From the NCBI GenBank assembly GCA_041486365.1, contig JBGPLH010000136.1:1-8196 (forward strand): a stretch of DNA of 8,196 nt. Reading direction: 5' to 3'. A program made the translations under genes and the position numbers. The DNA comes from JBGPLH01 sp041486365 [NCBI: Thermodesulfobacteriota bacterium] (GTDB lineage: Bacteria; JAUYMQ01). The first letter of the stretch is position 1. The number at the start of each line of letters is the position of its first letter. Positions 1 to 6,454 of this stretch are shown piece after piece. The notes beneath the pieces were generated by a model that did no database searches, had not been told where the DNA came from, and saw only the letters and a list, made by a program, of their open reading frames with translations.

Positions 1-9
1 GATCGCCAT
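1..9 (-). CDS. Start of a further operon gene, running off the window (partial)
   Basis: Only three codons (Met-Ala-Ile) are visible, from an ATG at 9-7 on the minus strand. The support is positional: a Shine-Dalgarno run GGGAG at 21-17 lies 7 nt before the ATG, and the stop codon of the preceding lipoprotein gene is only 19 bp away. That spacing fits the rest of this leftward operon. The product cannot be guessed from three residues. It could be a chance ATG, but the RBS, spacing and strand all agree. Confidence 0.4.
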
Positions 10-28
10 GACGGAACTCCCTCGCGCT

Positions 29-982
29 CTAGGGGCCGCCGGCCGGCGCCGGACCCAGCCGGATGTCCACCCCCGCGTCGCCCACGGTGGCCGGGTTGCG
101 GGCGAACTGCCCGACGAGGTCGTCGGGCCCCTTCGTGCTCGCGTTGCCGTCGGCGTCCATGCGCGCGGTGACGCTCACCGGTCCGGAGAAGAGGGCGTTG
201 GGCGACATCGCGTCGGCGGCCGAGAGCGCGTAGGGGAGCGGGAAGCCCGTCGCGTCCATCCGCTTCACCGCCAGGGGCGGGCCGCCCTCTCGCGATCCCT
301 CTCTCGCGATGACGAAGAGCACGCCGCCGGGAGGAGCCTTCGCGCCGGGAGCGAGCAGGATCGTGCCGGAGATGGAAGCGCCGCGCTCGGGCCTCGCCGC
401 GGGCTGCGCTGCCGCCCGCGCGATCGCGATGGCAACGCCCGTTTGCCCCACACGCACCGGGTTGCGCGCATAGGAGCCCGTGAGGTTTTCCGGCTCCCGC
501 GTGCCGACGTCGCCGTCCGCGTCCAGCCGCGCGCCGACGTCGAGGTCGCCCTCGAGCGTGCCGGAGATCACGTTGGACGAGCCGATCCGGAAGGGCTGCG
601 GGAATTTTGGACCCAGGATGCGTGCAACGGCCACCGGCGGGCCGGGCTGCCCAGGGCGCGACAGGAAGACGTAGAGTGTCGACCCCTCGGGCGCGCGCGC
701 GCCATCGGCAAGCCGCACCGTGCCGGCGATCTCCCCACGCGATGCCAGGATCTCCGCGGGACCCTTCGGCATCGGGCGCGAGAGCCCCTCTCCGGGCGCT
801 TCGGGCGCACCCGGCGACCACGCGGGCGCGCCGGGGCCGTGGCCGGGCAGGAACCCGGACACGTCGCGCGACGGCTGCTCTTCCTGCTTCGGCGGCTCGG
901 AGCGGCGCTCCGTGCAGCCGGGGACGGCGAGGAGCAGGGCGAGCGTCAGGACGAGGGCCTTCTTGGAAGCGAGTCGGTGCAA
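29..982 (-). CDS. Lipoprotein with two tandem CycH/CcmI-type Ig-like domains
   Basis: Predicted 317-residue exported lipoprotein. It starts with a basic n-region (residues 1-8), a Leu-rich hydrophobic core (9-19) and a lipobox-like V20-P21-G22-C23, so Cys23 should be lipidated. A Pro/Gly/Glu-rich linker (24-82) follows, then two homologous repeats at about 84-188 and 202-310. Each repeat runs GT-x-x-LA-x-GA-x-AP-x-G, GPP-x-AV-x-R, ARxDADG and ARNP-x-x-VG. This pattern resembles the C-terminal Ig-like domain of cytochrome c biogenesis protein CycH/CcmI, which handles apocytochrome c. No TPR region or Ccm-type transmembrane head is present. The start is TTG at 982-980, chosen because GGAG (991-988) lies at good spacing and the signal peptide begins right there; longer readings would run into the GST gene. 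It begins 47 bp after the GST stop, so it is probably in the same operon. The domain call is by pattern only, and the role is unknown. Confidence 0.8.
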   Translation of the reverse strand: MHRLASKKALVLTLALLLAVPGCTERRSEPPKQEEQPSRDVSGFLPGHGPGAPAWSPGAPEAPGEGLSRPMPKGPAEILASRGEIAGTVRLADGARAPEGSTLYVFLSRPGQPGPPVAVARILGPKFPQPFRIGSSNVISGTLEGDLDVGARLDADGDVGTREPENLTGSYARNPVRVGQTGVAIAIARAAAQPAARPERGASISGTILLAPGAKAPPGGVLFVIAREGSREGGPPLAVKRMDATGFPLPYALSAADAMSPNALFSGPVSVTARMDADGNASTKGPDDLVGQFARNPATVGDAGVDIRLGPAPAGGP

Positions 983-985
983 GGG

Positions 986-991
986 CTCTCC
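986..991 (-). promoter_or_regulatory. Ribosome binding site deciding a TTG start (lipoprotein gene)
   Basis: On the minus strand GGAGAG is followed by CCC and the TTG codon. No in-frame ATG lies nearby, and the TTG sits directly before the charged n-region of the signal peptide. This makes TTG the best start. Confidence 0.6.
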
Positions 992-1029
992 GAGAGCGAA
1001 GGGATCTGGTGAGGGGCGAGGAGGAGGAT

Positions 1030-1755
1030 CTAGCGCGCGCGCGTCGCCTCGTCCACACGCTTGAGCCAGGCTGCAAGGCGCGGCCGGCCGAGGATGATCC
1101 GCTCCGCGTCGGGCGTGGCCCCGAAGGTCATCGCTTGGAGCTGCGCGCTGATCGCGATGTCGGCGAGGTACGGCTCGTTCCCCAGCAGGAAGGGGCCGGC
1201 CGCGCACAGGACGTCGAGCGCGTCCATCTCCTCCGCCAGCTCCTTCGTCACCATCTCGTAGGGCTTGCGGCCCGTTCCCTGGTTCACGACGAAGGCGCGG
1301 ATCTGGCGCGGGAAGATGAGGTTCGCGATCATCGAGACGGGAAACTTGAACCGGAAGGCGTCGCGGAAAAGTTGCTTTGCGCGCGGGACGTTCTCCGCCG
1401 GGAGCCAGCGGAAGTAGACCGCCTTGAAGTAGAGCGACTCGTCGGCCCAGTCCTCGAGGAGTGTGTTGCGTGCGCGGGGAACTTCGTCCTTGGGGAAGAA
1501 CGGCGGATCGGGATGATTCTCGTCGAGGAAGCGGGCGATGTGGGCCGAGTCCGCGAGGAGTTGCCCACCGTAGTCGATCGCGGGGAGCTTTCCGATCGGG
1601 TTCACCTTCCGGATCGCCCCCGGCGTGACCAGGTTCTTCACCTCATAGGCGAGTCCCTTGCGCCGCAGCATTCGGTGCGCCTTGACACAGAAAGGGGACA
1701 CCGAGTCGAGCTTGTCCGTGCCGGCAAACTGGTAGAGCGTGATCTTGGGGGCCAT
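1030..1755 (-). CDS. Glutathione S-transferase family protein
   Basis: Predicted 241-residue cytosolic protein with the two-domain GST fold. Residues 5-82 form the thioredoxin-like domain: strand ITLYQF, an S20-P21-F22-C23 segment at the active-site position, the cis-Pro motif K56-L57-P58-A59-I60 and the glutathione-contact D69-S70. Residues 95-235 form the helical domain, with the late motif L190-L-G-N-E-P-Y-L-A-D199 typical of GSTs. The SPFC segment also occurs in metaxin/Fax-like GSTs, so glutathione transfer is likely but not certain, and the substrate is unknown. ATG at 1755 is preferred over ATG at 1761 because GGAAGG ends 6 nt before the former and directly abuts the latter. A GTG at 1794 is less likely. 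It lies 48 bp after chrA and 47 bp before the lipoprotein gene, consistent with one operon. Thiol-redox support of oxyanion detoxification is an inference from context. Confidence 0.88.
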   Translation of the reverse strand: MAPKITLYQFAGTDKLDSVSPFCVKAHRMLRRKGLAYEVKNLVTPGAIRKVNPIGKLPAIDYGGQLLADSAHIARFLDENHPDPPFFPKDEVPRARNTLLEDWADESLYFKAVYFRWLPAENVPRAKQLFRDAFRFKFPVSMIANLIFPRQIRAFVVNQGTGRKPYEMVTKELAEEMDALDVLCAAGPFLLGNEPYLADIAISAQLQAMTFGATPDAERIILGRPRLAAWLKRVDEATRAR

Positions 1756-1803
1756 GGTCATCCTTCCGGCGTCCGTTGTCCCGGAGCATAGCACCGGCGG
1801 CGC

Positions 1804-3141
1804 TCATCCGAAAACGATCCTCCGCACCAGGCCGACGGCACCCCCCGCAACGATGACCCGGAGGAGATCGGCGCGGTAGCGGAAAAGCGCCACGAACGCC
1901 GCCGCCGCGAGGAGGAGGGCGAAGGCGTCGGGTGGACCCCCGAGGCCGCGCGGGAGGATCACCGCCGCGCCGAAGATCATGGCGAGGTTCAGGATCACCC
2001 CCACCACGGCTGCCGTGACGCCGGTGAGCGCCGCGCTCAGATGGCGGTTGCCACGGATCTGCTCGATGTACGGCGCGCCGATCAGGATGAAAAGTATCGA
2101 CGGGAGGAACGTGGTCCAAGTCGTCACGAGCGCGCCGAGGAGGCCGCTGCTGCCCCGCGGCATCCCCTCCGGGTGGCTCCACCCGGCCATGAACCCGATG
2201 AACTGGAGCACCATGATGAGCGGTCCGGGGGTCGTCTCCGCCAGCGCCAGCCCGTCGACCGCCTGGGCGTGCGTGATCCAGCCGTACCCTTCCCCCGCGA
2301 CCTGGGTCACGTAGGCAAGGACCGCGTAGGCGCCGCCGAAGGTCACGAAGGCCGCCTTGGTGAAGAAGCGGTACTCCTCGGCGTACAGGCTGCGCCATCC
2401 CCGCGCCGCGACGATCGCCGCGAGCGGGATCAGCCAGAGCCCGATCCCACTCGCGATCACCCGGAGCGTTCGGCGCCGCGAGGGGATCATATGCACCGCG
2501 GGAGGCCCGTTTTCGCAGAGAACGGAGTCCGTGGCGGCCGCGTCCTCTTGGACCGCGGGCGCCGCCTCGAAGGACGCGGGCCAGAGCCGCTCGCCGAGAA
2601 GTCCGAGGAGGGCGGCCGAGAGCACGATCAGTGGGAAGGGAACGTGCAGGAAGTAGATCGCCACGAACGCGGCGGCGGCGATTGCGAGGTGCGCGCGCCG
2701 CCGGATCGCGCGGCGGCCGATGCGGAGCACCGCTTCAACGACGACAGCCACTACGACCGGCTTGAAGCCCGCCAGCACCCCGGCCACCGCGGAGACGTCA
2801 CCCCAGATGGCATACACGTACGAGAGCGCGAGGAGGACGAAGATCGACGGAATGACGAAAAGGGATCCCGCAAGGATCCCGCCCGGCGTGCGGTGCAGCA
2901 GCCATCCGATGTAGGTTGCGAGCTGCTGCGCCTCCGGCCCCGGGAGGATCATGCAGTAGTTGAGCGCGTGGAGGAAACGCTCTTCGGAGATCCACCGCCG
3001 CCGCTCGACCAGCTCGCGGTGCATGATCGCGATCTGTCCCGCCGGGCCGCCGAACGAGATGAAGCCGAGCTTGATCCAGAAGCGAAGCGCTTCCGTGAAC
3101 GATACGCCGTGCGGGGAGGGTGTTTCCCTGATCGTGCCCAA
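1804..3141 (-). CDS. chrA: Chromate transporter, CHR family (two-domain, long-chain type)
   Basis: Predicted 445-residue inner-membrane protein with the duplicated architecture of long-chain ChrA efflux pumps, which export chromate and so give resistance. The N-terminal half has the family motifs F30-G-G-P-A-G-Q (30-36), followed by H41-R-E, and L66-P-G-P-E-A-Q-Q (66-73). The C-terminal half repeats them as F268-G-G-A-Y-A-V-L (268-275) and T303-T-P-G-P-L (303-308). About ten hydrophobic segments are visible. The halves are joined by a polar loop around residues 185-225. Length is normal for the family and there is no break. The start is TTG at 3141-3139, since GGAG lies 5 nt upstream and no ATG fits. 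It begins 38 bp after the DUF1259 gene and is followed by the GST gene. No ChrB-like gene is seen. Substrates other than chromate are possible for uncharacterised CHR members. Confidence 0.93.
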   Translation of the reverse strand: MGTIRETPSPHGVSFTEALRFWIKLGFISFGGPAGQIAIMHRELVERRRWISEERFLHALNYCMILPGPEAQQLATYIGWLLHRTPGGILAGSLFVIPSIFVLLALSYVYAIWGDVSAVAGVLAGFKPVVVAVVVEAVLRIGRRAIRRRAHLAIAAAAFVAIYFLHVPFPLIVLSAALLGLLGERLWPASFEAAPAVQEDAAATDSVLCENGPPAVHMIPSRRRTLRVIASGIGLWLIPLAAIVAARGWRSLYAEEYRFFTKAAFVTFGGAYAVLAYVTQVAGEGYGWITHAQAVDGLALAETTPGPLIMVLQFIGFMAGWSHPEGMPRGSSGLLGALVTTWTTFLPSILFILIGAPYIEQIRGNRHLSAALTGVTAAVVGVILNLAMIFGAAVILPRGLGGPPDAFALLLAAAAFVALFRYRADLLRVIVAGGAVGLVRRIVFG

Positions 3142-3146
3142 GGGGG

Positions 3147-3150
3147 CTCC
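3147..3150 (-). promoter_or_regulatory. Ribosome binding site deciding a TTG start (chrA)
   Basis: GGAG then five C residues then TTG on the minus strand. The arrangement closely matches that of the lipoprotein gene in the same operon, which supports TTG as a real start in both. Confidence 0.55.
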
Positions 3151-3179
3151 GGGCGAAGAAGAGGGGACGGCCGCCCGCT

Positions 3180-4097
3180 TCAGGAAACCGGCGGGCCCGT
3201 ACGGTCGAGGGCGGCTCGGAGCGCCTTCGCCAGGTCCTCGGCCCGTCCGACGCCCCAGAAGTGCAGGAAGAAGATGCGCGGCTCCTCGTCGAGCATGTGG
3301 TTGTGGATCGCCACGACGTCAATGTTCGCGTGTCGAAGAACCCGGACCACCGTGTTCACTTCCGCGGCTGTGAGCGCGAGATCGCCCGCGACGGCCGCAC
3401 GATCGGGTGCGCCTTCGAAGGCGGCCCAGGAATTGAGGCCCAGCGCGGCCGTGACCGGAATGTTCGCTTCGGTGACGGAAGGAGACGGACGGGCGAAGGT
3501 GGCCTTGAAGACGCCGTCCTTCATCTCGCCCTTCGCGCGCAGGAGGGCCTGGAGCCGGGAGGGATCGAGCGTGGCCGCCGGCGCCGTCATCTTGCGCGGC
3601 GTCGCACCCGGATGCGCGCGCGCGATCGCGTCGAAGGCCGCCCGAAGGCCCCGCGCCAGCGCGAGTGGATCCCCCATCCCGCCCACGTGCAGGAACATCA
3701 CACGTGGGGACTCGCGGACGAAGTGGTTGTGCAGCGCCGTCACCTCGACACCGCTCCCCGCGAGCGCTGAGAGCACGGGCTGAATTTCTTCTTCGAGGAG
3801 CGGGATGTCACCCATCAGCATGGCCCCATCGCCGTGCGGACAGAACGCCATCCAAGCGGTGAGTCCCATTCGGGGCGTGATCGAAAAACCGTCCAGGGTG
3901 ACGCGCAGTTCTTCGCGCGGCTGGGTCACCCGGAATGCGCCGTCCGCCGTTGTCCCATGCATTCCCAGGACTCGCTCGATCGCACGCGTGTCCAATGGCG
4001 CCGGACGGGCTGCCCACGCTCCACCGGGGTTAGAGGTATGAAGGGCGAAGATGATCGCGATCGCTGCGAGAGTGTTTGAGAAACTCCTGGCTCCCAT
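3180..4097 (-). CDS. Exported protein with two DUF1259 (LppY/LpqO-type) repeats
   Basis: Predicted 305 residues. An N-terminal Sec signal is visible: Arg4, hydrophobic core about 10-19, and an A27-W-A29-A30 cleavage region. Two homologous repeats follow, at about 34-156 and 178-300. Each ends in a pattern like V-x-A-[LI]-HNH (HNH at 123-125 and 265-267), then a Pro-Arg-hydrophobic run and LH (136-137 and 278-279), then a helix [GK]-[AL]-x-x-AFD/ALD. This matches the DUF1259 family, found in mycobacterial lipoproteins LppY/LpqO, whose biochemical function is not established. The paired His residues could bind a metal, but this is inference. The ATG at 4097 is chosen because GGGAGG (4110-4105) lies 7 nt upstream and it directly precedes the signal peptide; upstream in-frame ATGs have no such site. 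It is first in the leftward operon, 38 bp before chrA. Confidence 0.87.
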   Translation of the reverse strand: MGARSFSNTLAAIAIIFALHTSNPGGAWAARPAPLDTRAIERVLGMHGTTADGAFRVTQPREELRVTLDGFSITPRMGLTAWMAFCPHGDGAMLMGDIPLLEEEIQPVLSALAGSGVEVTALHNHFVRESPRVMFLHVGGMGDPLALARGLRAAFDAIARAHPGATPRKMTAPAATLDPSRLQALLRAKGEMKDGVFKATFARPSPSVTEANIPVTAALGLNSWAAFEGAPDRAAVAGDLALTAAEVNTVVRVLRHANIDVVAIHNHMLDEEPRIFFLHFWGVGRAEDLAKALRAALDRTGPPVS

Positions 4098-4268
4098 CGG
4101 AATACCTCCCATTCGAACGCTCATCTCTGTCAGAAACCGATCGGCGGCCCGACCGCGCCGTTCGGAGGCCGGCCTTGACCGGGCAGCGGGGCCTTCCGTA
4201 TTATGCTGCGGAGGCAGGAGAGGATCACACGCTTCCCTGTCGAAAGCCAACCATCCCTGGAGATGACC
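4098..4268. promoter_or_regulatory. Divergent intergenic control region
   Basis: This 171-bp gap lies between the DUF1259 gene (minus) and the dehydrogenase small-subunit gene (plus). It holds the RBS of each gene near its edges, a strong plus-strand promoter at 4175-4204 and short palindromes CCGATCGG (4137-4144) and AGGCCGGCCT (4166-4175). The second palindrome touches the -35 box and could be an operator, although short GC palindromes are common in such DNA. I found no convincing -35/-10 pair for the minus strand, although the leftward operon should start here. Confidence 0.6.
4175..4204 (+). promoter_or_regulatory. Sigma70-type promoter for the GMC dehydrogenase operon
   Basis: TTGACC (4175-4180) and TATTAT (4199-4204) are separated by 18 nt. 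Each box matches the sigma70 consensus at 5 of 6 positions, and the -10 is an AT-rich island in very GC-rich DNA. The expected transcription start is near 4211, giving a leader of about 58 nt to the ATG at 4269. Confidence 0.65.
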
Positions 4269-4889
4269 ATGCCCGGAGACCGGCCGGCACGTGATCAGGT
4301 GGACGCGATCCTCCCGGAGCAGATCTTCGGCGCTGCGATCACGCGGCGCGGATTCCTGAAGCGGGGCCTCGTCGGCACGGTGGCGCTCGGCGGTGCTGGC
4401 CTGCTCCCGGCGGGTTGTGCGAAATATCCCGCCGCGCCCGCGGGCCTGCGCGTCCTCGACAACAAGGAATACGCCATCGTGAATGCGGCCGCCGTGATTT
4501 ACGTCGGCGCCGACCCGGCCTCGGAGGGGCTCGACGTGGCGGCCTTCTTCGACGGTCTTTTTTCGCCGCAGCCCGAGTGGGTGCAGAAGCAGGTGAAGCA
4601 GGCCCTGGCGCTGTTCGAGTTCGGCCCGCTGCTCTTCGCATTCACGCCGAAGTCATTCACCTCGCTCGACCGCCAGGCGCAGATCGACTACGTGAACGGC
4701 TGGGCGCAAAGCGGCATTCCCTTCCGCCGCACGGTGCACTGGGCCCTGCGGCAGATCTGCCTGGGCTCGTACTACATGCAGTCCGGCACCTGGAAGGCGA
4801 TCCACTACGACGGCCCCTGGATCGGGCGCATGGCGGCACCCGCGGCCGTCCAGCGGTTCCCCCTGCCGGAAGGGAGCGTGAAGCGATGA
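4269..4889 (+). CDS. Tat-signal small subunit of a GMC dehydrogenase (gluconate 2-dehydrogenase subunit 3-like)
   Basis: Predicted 206 residues. It carries a twin-arginine signal T25-R26-R27-G-F-L-K31, a hydrophobic stretch (about 34-47) and A48-G49-C50, which may be a lipid-attachment Cys (Pro47 at -3 makes the lipobox imperfect). The remainder is helical with many Trp/Tyr/Phe residues, as in the gamma subunits of gluconate and FAD-glucose dehydrogenases. In those complexes the small subunit carries the Tat signal and takes the folded flavoprotein across the membrane. Here the flavoprotein has no signal of its own, which fits. The ATG at 4269 is preferred because GGAG (4259-4262) is 6 nt upstream, whereas it abuts the ATG at 4263. 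The start at 4203 overlaps the -10 box. The stop codon overlaps the next start (ATGA), so the two are translationally coupled. Confidence 0.82.
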   Translation: MPGDRPARDQVDAILPEQIFGAAITRRGFLKRGLVGTVALGGAGLLPAGCAKYPAAPAGLRVLDNKEYAIVNAAAVIYVGADPASEGLDVAAFFDGLFSPQPEWVQKQVKQALALFEFGPLLFAFTPKSFTSLDRQAQIDYVNGWAQSGIPFRRTVHWALRQICLGSYYMQSGTWKAIHYDGPWIGRMAAPAAVQRFPLPEGSVKR

Positions 4890-6424
4890 TCTACGGACAG
4901 GATGCGACGCCGAAGGATCTGGTCCTCCGCGCCGACCTCTGCGTCGTGGGCTCCGGCGCCGGCGGGAGCGTCATCGCGAAGAAGGCCGCCGAGCGCGGCC
5001 TGAAGGTGGTCGTGCTGGAGGAGGGGGGCTACTACACGAAACAGGACTTCGACCAGCTCGAGCGGGACATGCTCCCCAAGCTCTACAAGGACCGGACCGG
5101 GCAGGCCACCGCGGACGGGTTCTTCTCGGTGCTGCAGGGCCGCTGCGTGGGCGGCACGACGGTCGTGAACTACCTCTGCTGCTTCAGGACCCCCGACCGC
5201 GTGCTGCGCGAGTGGGCCGAGCGCGGCGTGCAGGGGATGGGCCCCGCCGAGATGAAGCCCCACCTCGACGAGGTGTGGGACATGCTCTCGATCAAGAAGA
5301 TGCCCGAGGACATGCTCAACCGGAACAACCGCGTCCTGAAGATCGGCGGCGACAAGCTCGGCTGGAAGGGCGACACCTTCTGGCGCAACCAGATCGGCTG
5401 CTGGGGCTCGGGCTTCTGCGCGGAGGGGTGCGCCTACGACGCCAAGCAGAGCGCGCTGCTCACGTACCTTCACGAGGCGGTGATCCGCGGCGCCGACATC
5501 TACGCGGGGGCGAGGGTGGAGCGGATCACGGTGGAGAACGGCCGCGCCACGGGCGTCGAGGGGATCACCTGGGATCCGGAGACGGACACCCCCCGCGGGA
5601 CGCTCAGGGTGAAGGCGGACGTGACGGTCGTCGCCTGCGGGAGCATCAACACGCCGGAGCTGCTCCTGCGCTCGAACGTGGGCGGCCCGATGGTGGGGAA
5701 GAGCCTCTATCTTCACCCCGTCCCCCTCGTGTGGGCGCTTTTCGACGAGGAGATCCAGAACTACTACGGGATCAAGCAGGGCTACCACATCGACGAGTTC
5801 AGCGACGTGTTCAACGACGATCTGGACGGCGGCTTCATCATCGAGGGCGTCGGTGCGCAGCCGGGACTCGGATCGGTGGGGATGCACCATTACGGGACCT
5901 GGCACCGCGAGCGGATGAAGGAGAACGACAGACTGGCGCTCACGGCCGTCCTCGTCCGCGACCGGGACGGCGGCACGGTCTCCCTCGACAAGAACGGCCA
6001 CCGGAAGATCGAGTACTGGCCGAGCGCGCGTGACATGAAGCAATGCACGGAGGGAATGAAGCGGACCGCCGAGGCCTATCTCGCCGCGGGCGCGAAGGAA
6101 GTCTACACCTGCCACGTGAAGGAAACGGTGATCCGCAGCCCGAAGGAGATCGAGGTCATCGATCAGCGGGGCACGGCGCCCGGCGAAATGCTGCTGTTCA
6201 GCGCGCACCAGATGGGGACCTGCCGGATGGGCGAGGATCCGAAGACGTCCGTCGTGAACTCGAACGGCCGCGTCCACACGACGAAGGGCCTGCTGGTCGC
6301 CGACGCGAGCGCGTTCCCGACGCCCTCCGGCGTGAACCCGCAGGTCACGGTGTACAGCGTTGCCACCCACCACGCGAAGCATCTGCTCGAGAACTGGAGC
6401 GACGTTGCCGCCGGGAAAGCGTGA
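4886..6424 (+). CDS. GMC-family FAD-dependent oxidoreductase with a predicted 3Fe-4S site
   Basis: Predicted 512-residue flavoprotein that should oxidise an alcohol or sugar; the substrate is unknown. The N-terminal FAD-binding fold has G22-S-G24-A-G-G27 and the ribose-binding acidic residue at E45 (VVVLEEGG). A second FAD contact motif is C87-V-G-G-T-T (87-92). C172-x5-C178-x3-C182 has the same spacing as the three Cys ligands of the 3Fe-4S cluster in Burkholderia cepacia FAD-glucose dehydrogenase. The C-terminal catalytic motif is H441-Q-M-G-T-C-R-M-G, with N484-P-Q holding the second catalytic position. There is no signal peptide, so export probably depends on the coupled Tat small subunit. 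The start overlaps the small-subunit stop by ATGA, with GGGAG 9 nt upstream. Related candidates are glucose, gluconate or sorbitol dehydrogenase alpha subunits and the long-chain alcohol oxidase branch. No cytochrome subunit is encoded nearby. Confidence 0.92.
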   Translation: MIYGQDATPKDLVLRADLCVVGSGAGGSVIAKKAAERGLKVVVLEEGGYYTKQDFDQLERDMLPKLYKDRTGQATADGFFSVLQGRCVGGTTVVNYLCCFRTPDRVLREWAERGVQGMGPAEMKPHLDEVWDMLSIKKMPEDMLNRNNRVLKIGGDKLGWKGDTFWRNQIGCWGSGFCAEGCAYDAKQSALLTYLHEAVIRGADIYAGARVERITVENGRATGVEGITWDPETDTPRGTLRVKADVTVVACGSINTPELLLRSNVGGPMVGKSLYLHPVPLVWALFDEEIQNYYGIKQGYHIDEFSDVFNDDLDGGFIIEGVGAQPGLGSVGMHHYGTWHRERMKENDRLALTAVLVRDRDGGTVSLDKNGHRKIEYWPSARDMKQCTEGMKRTAEAYLAAGAKEVYTCHVKETVIRSPKEIEVIDQRGTAPGEMLLFSAHQMGTCRMGEDPKTSVVNSNGRVHTTKGLLVADASAFPTPSGVNPQVTVYSVATHHAKHLLENWSDVAAGKA

Positions 6425-6440
6425 CGAAAAGTTTTTTGCG

Positions 6441-6446
6441 AGGAGG
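6441..6446 (+). promoter_or_regulatory. Ribosome binding site deciding the start of the TIG-domain gene
   Basis: A perfect AGGAGG lies 8 nt before the ATG at 6455. The alternative ATG at 6515 would give a shorter, more usual signal peptide, but its only SD-like bases (GAGGA) abut it directly. The upstream ATG is therefore preferred. Confidence 0.6.
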
Positions 6447-6454
6447 GGGGAGCC

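Noticed and set aside
607-1791. 394-codon plus-strand open frame opposite the GST and lipoprotein genes
   Set aside because: No motifs, biased composition and no start signal; explained by the real minus-strand genes.
2041-3783. 580-codon plus-strand open frame across chrA and the DUF1259 gene
   Set aside because: It spans two convincing genes on the other strand and is highly Arg/Asp/Glu-rich without domains; a shadow frame.
4098-4250. 51-residue longer N-terminus of the DUF1259 protein
   Set aside because: It would bury the signal peptide internally, it crosses the divergent promoter, and the strong RBS belongs to the ATG at 4097.
4203-4268. Upstream start for the Tat small subunit (22 extra residues)
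   Set aside because: The ATG at 4203 lies within the predicted -10 box, and the Tat signal and RBS fit the ATG at 4269.
6425-6454. Possible terminator after the GMC gene (run of six T at 6432-6437)
   Set aside because: No GC-rich stem precedes the T-run; the stretch is better explained as spacer before the AGGAGG site.
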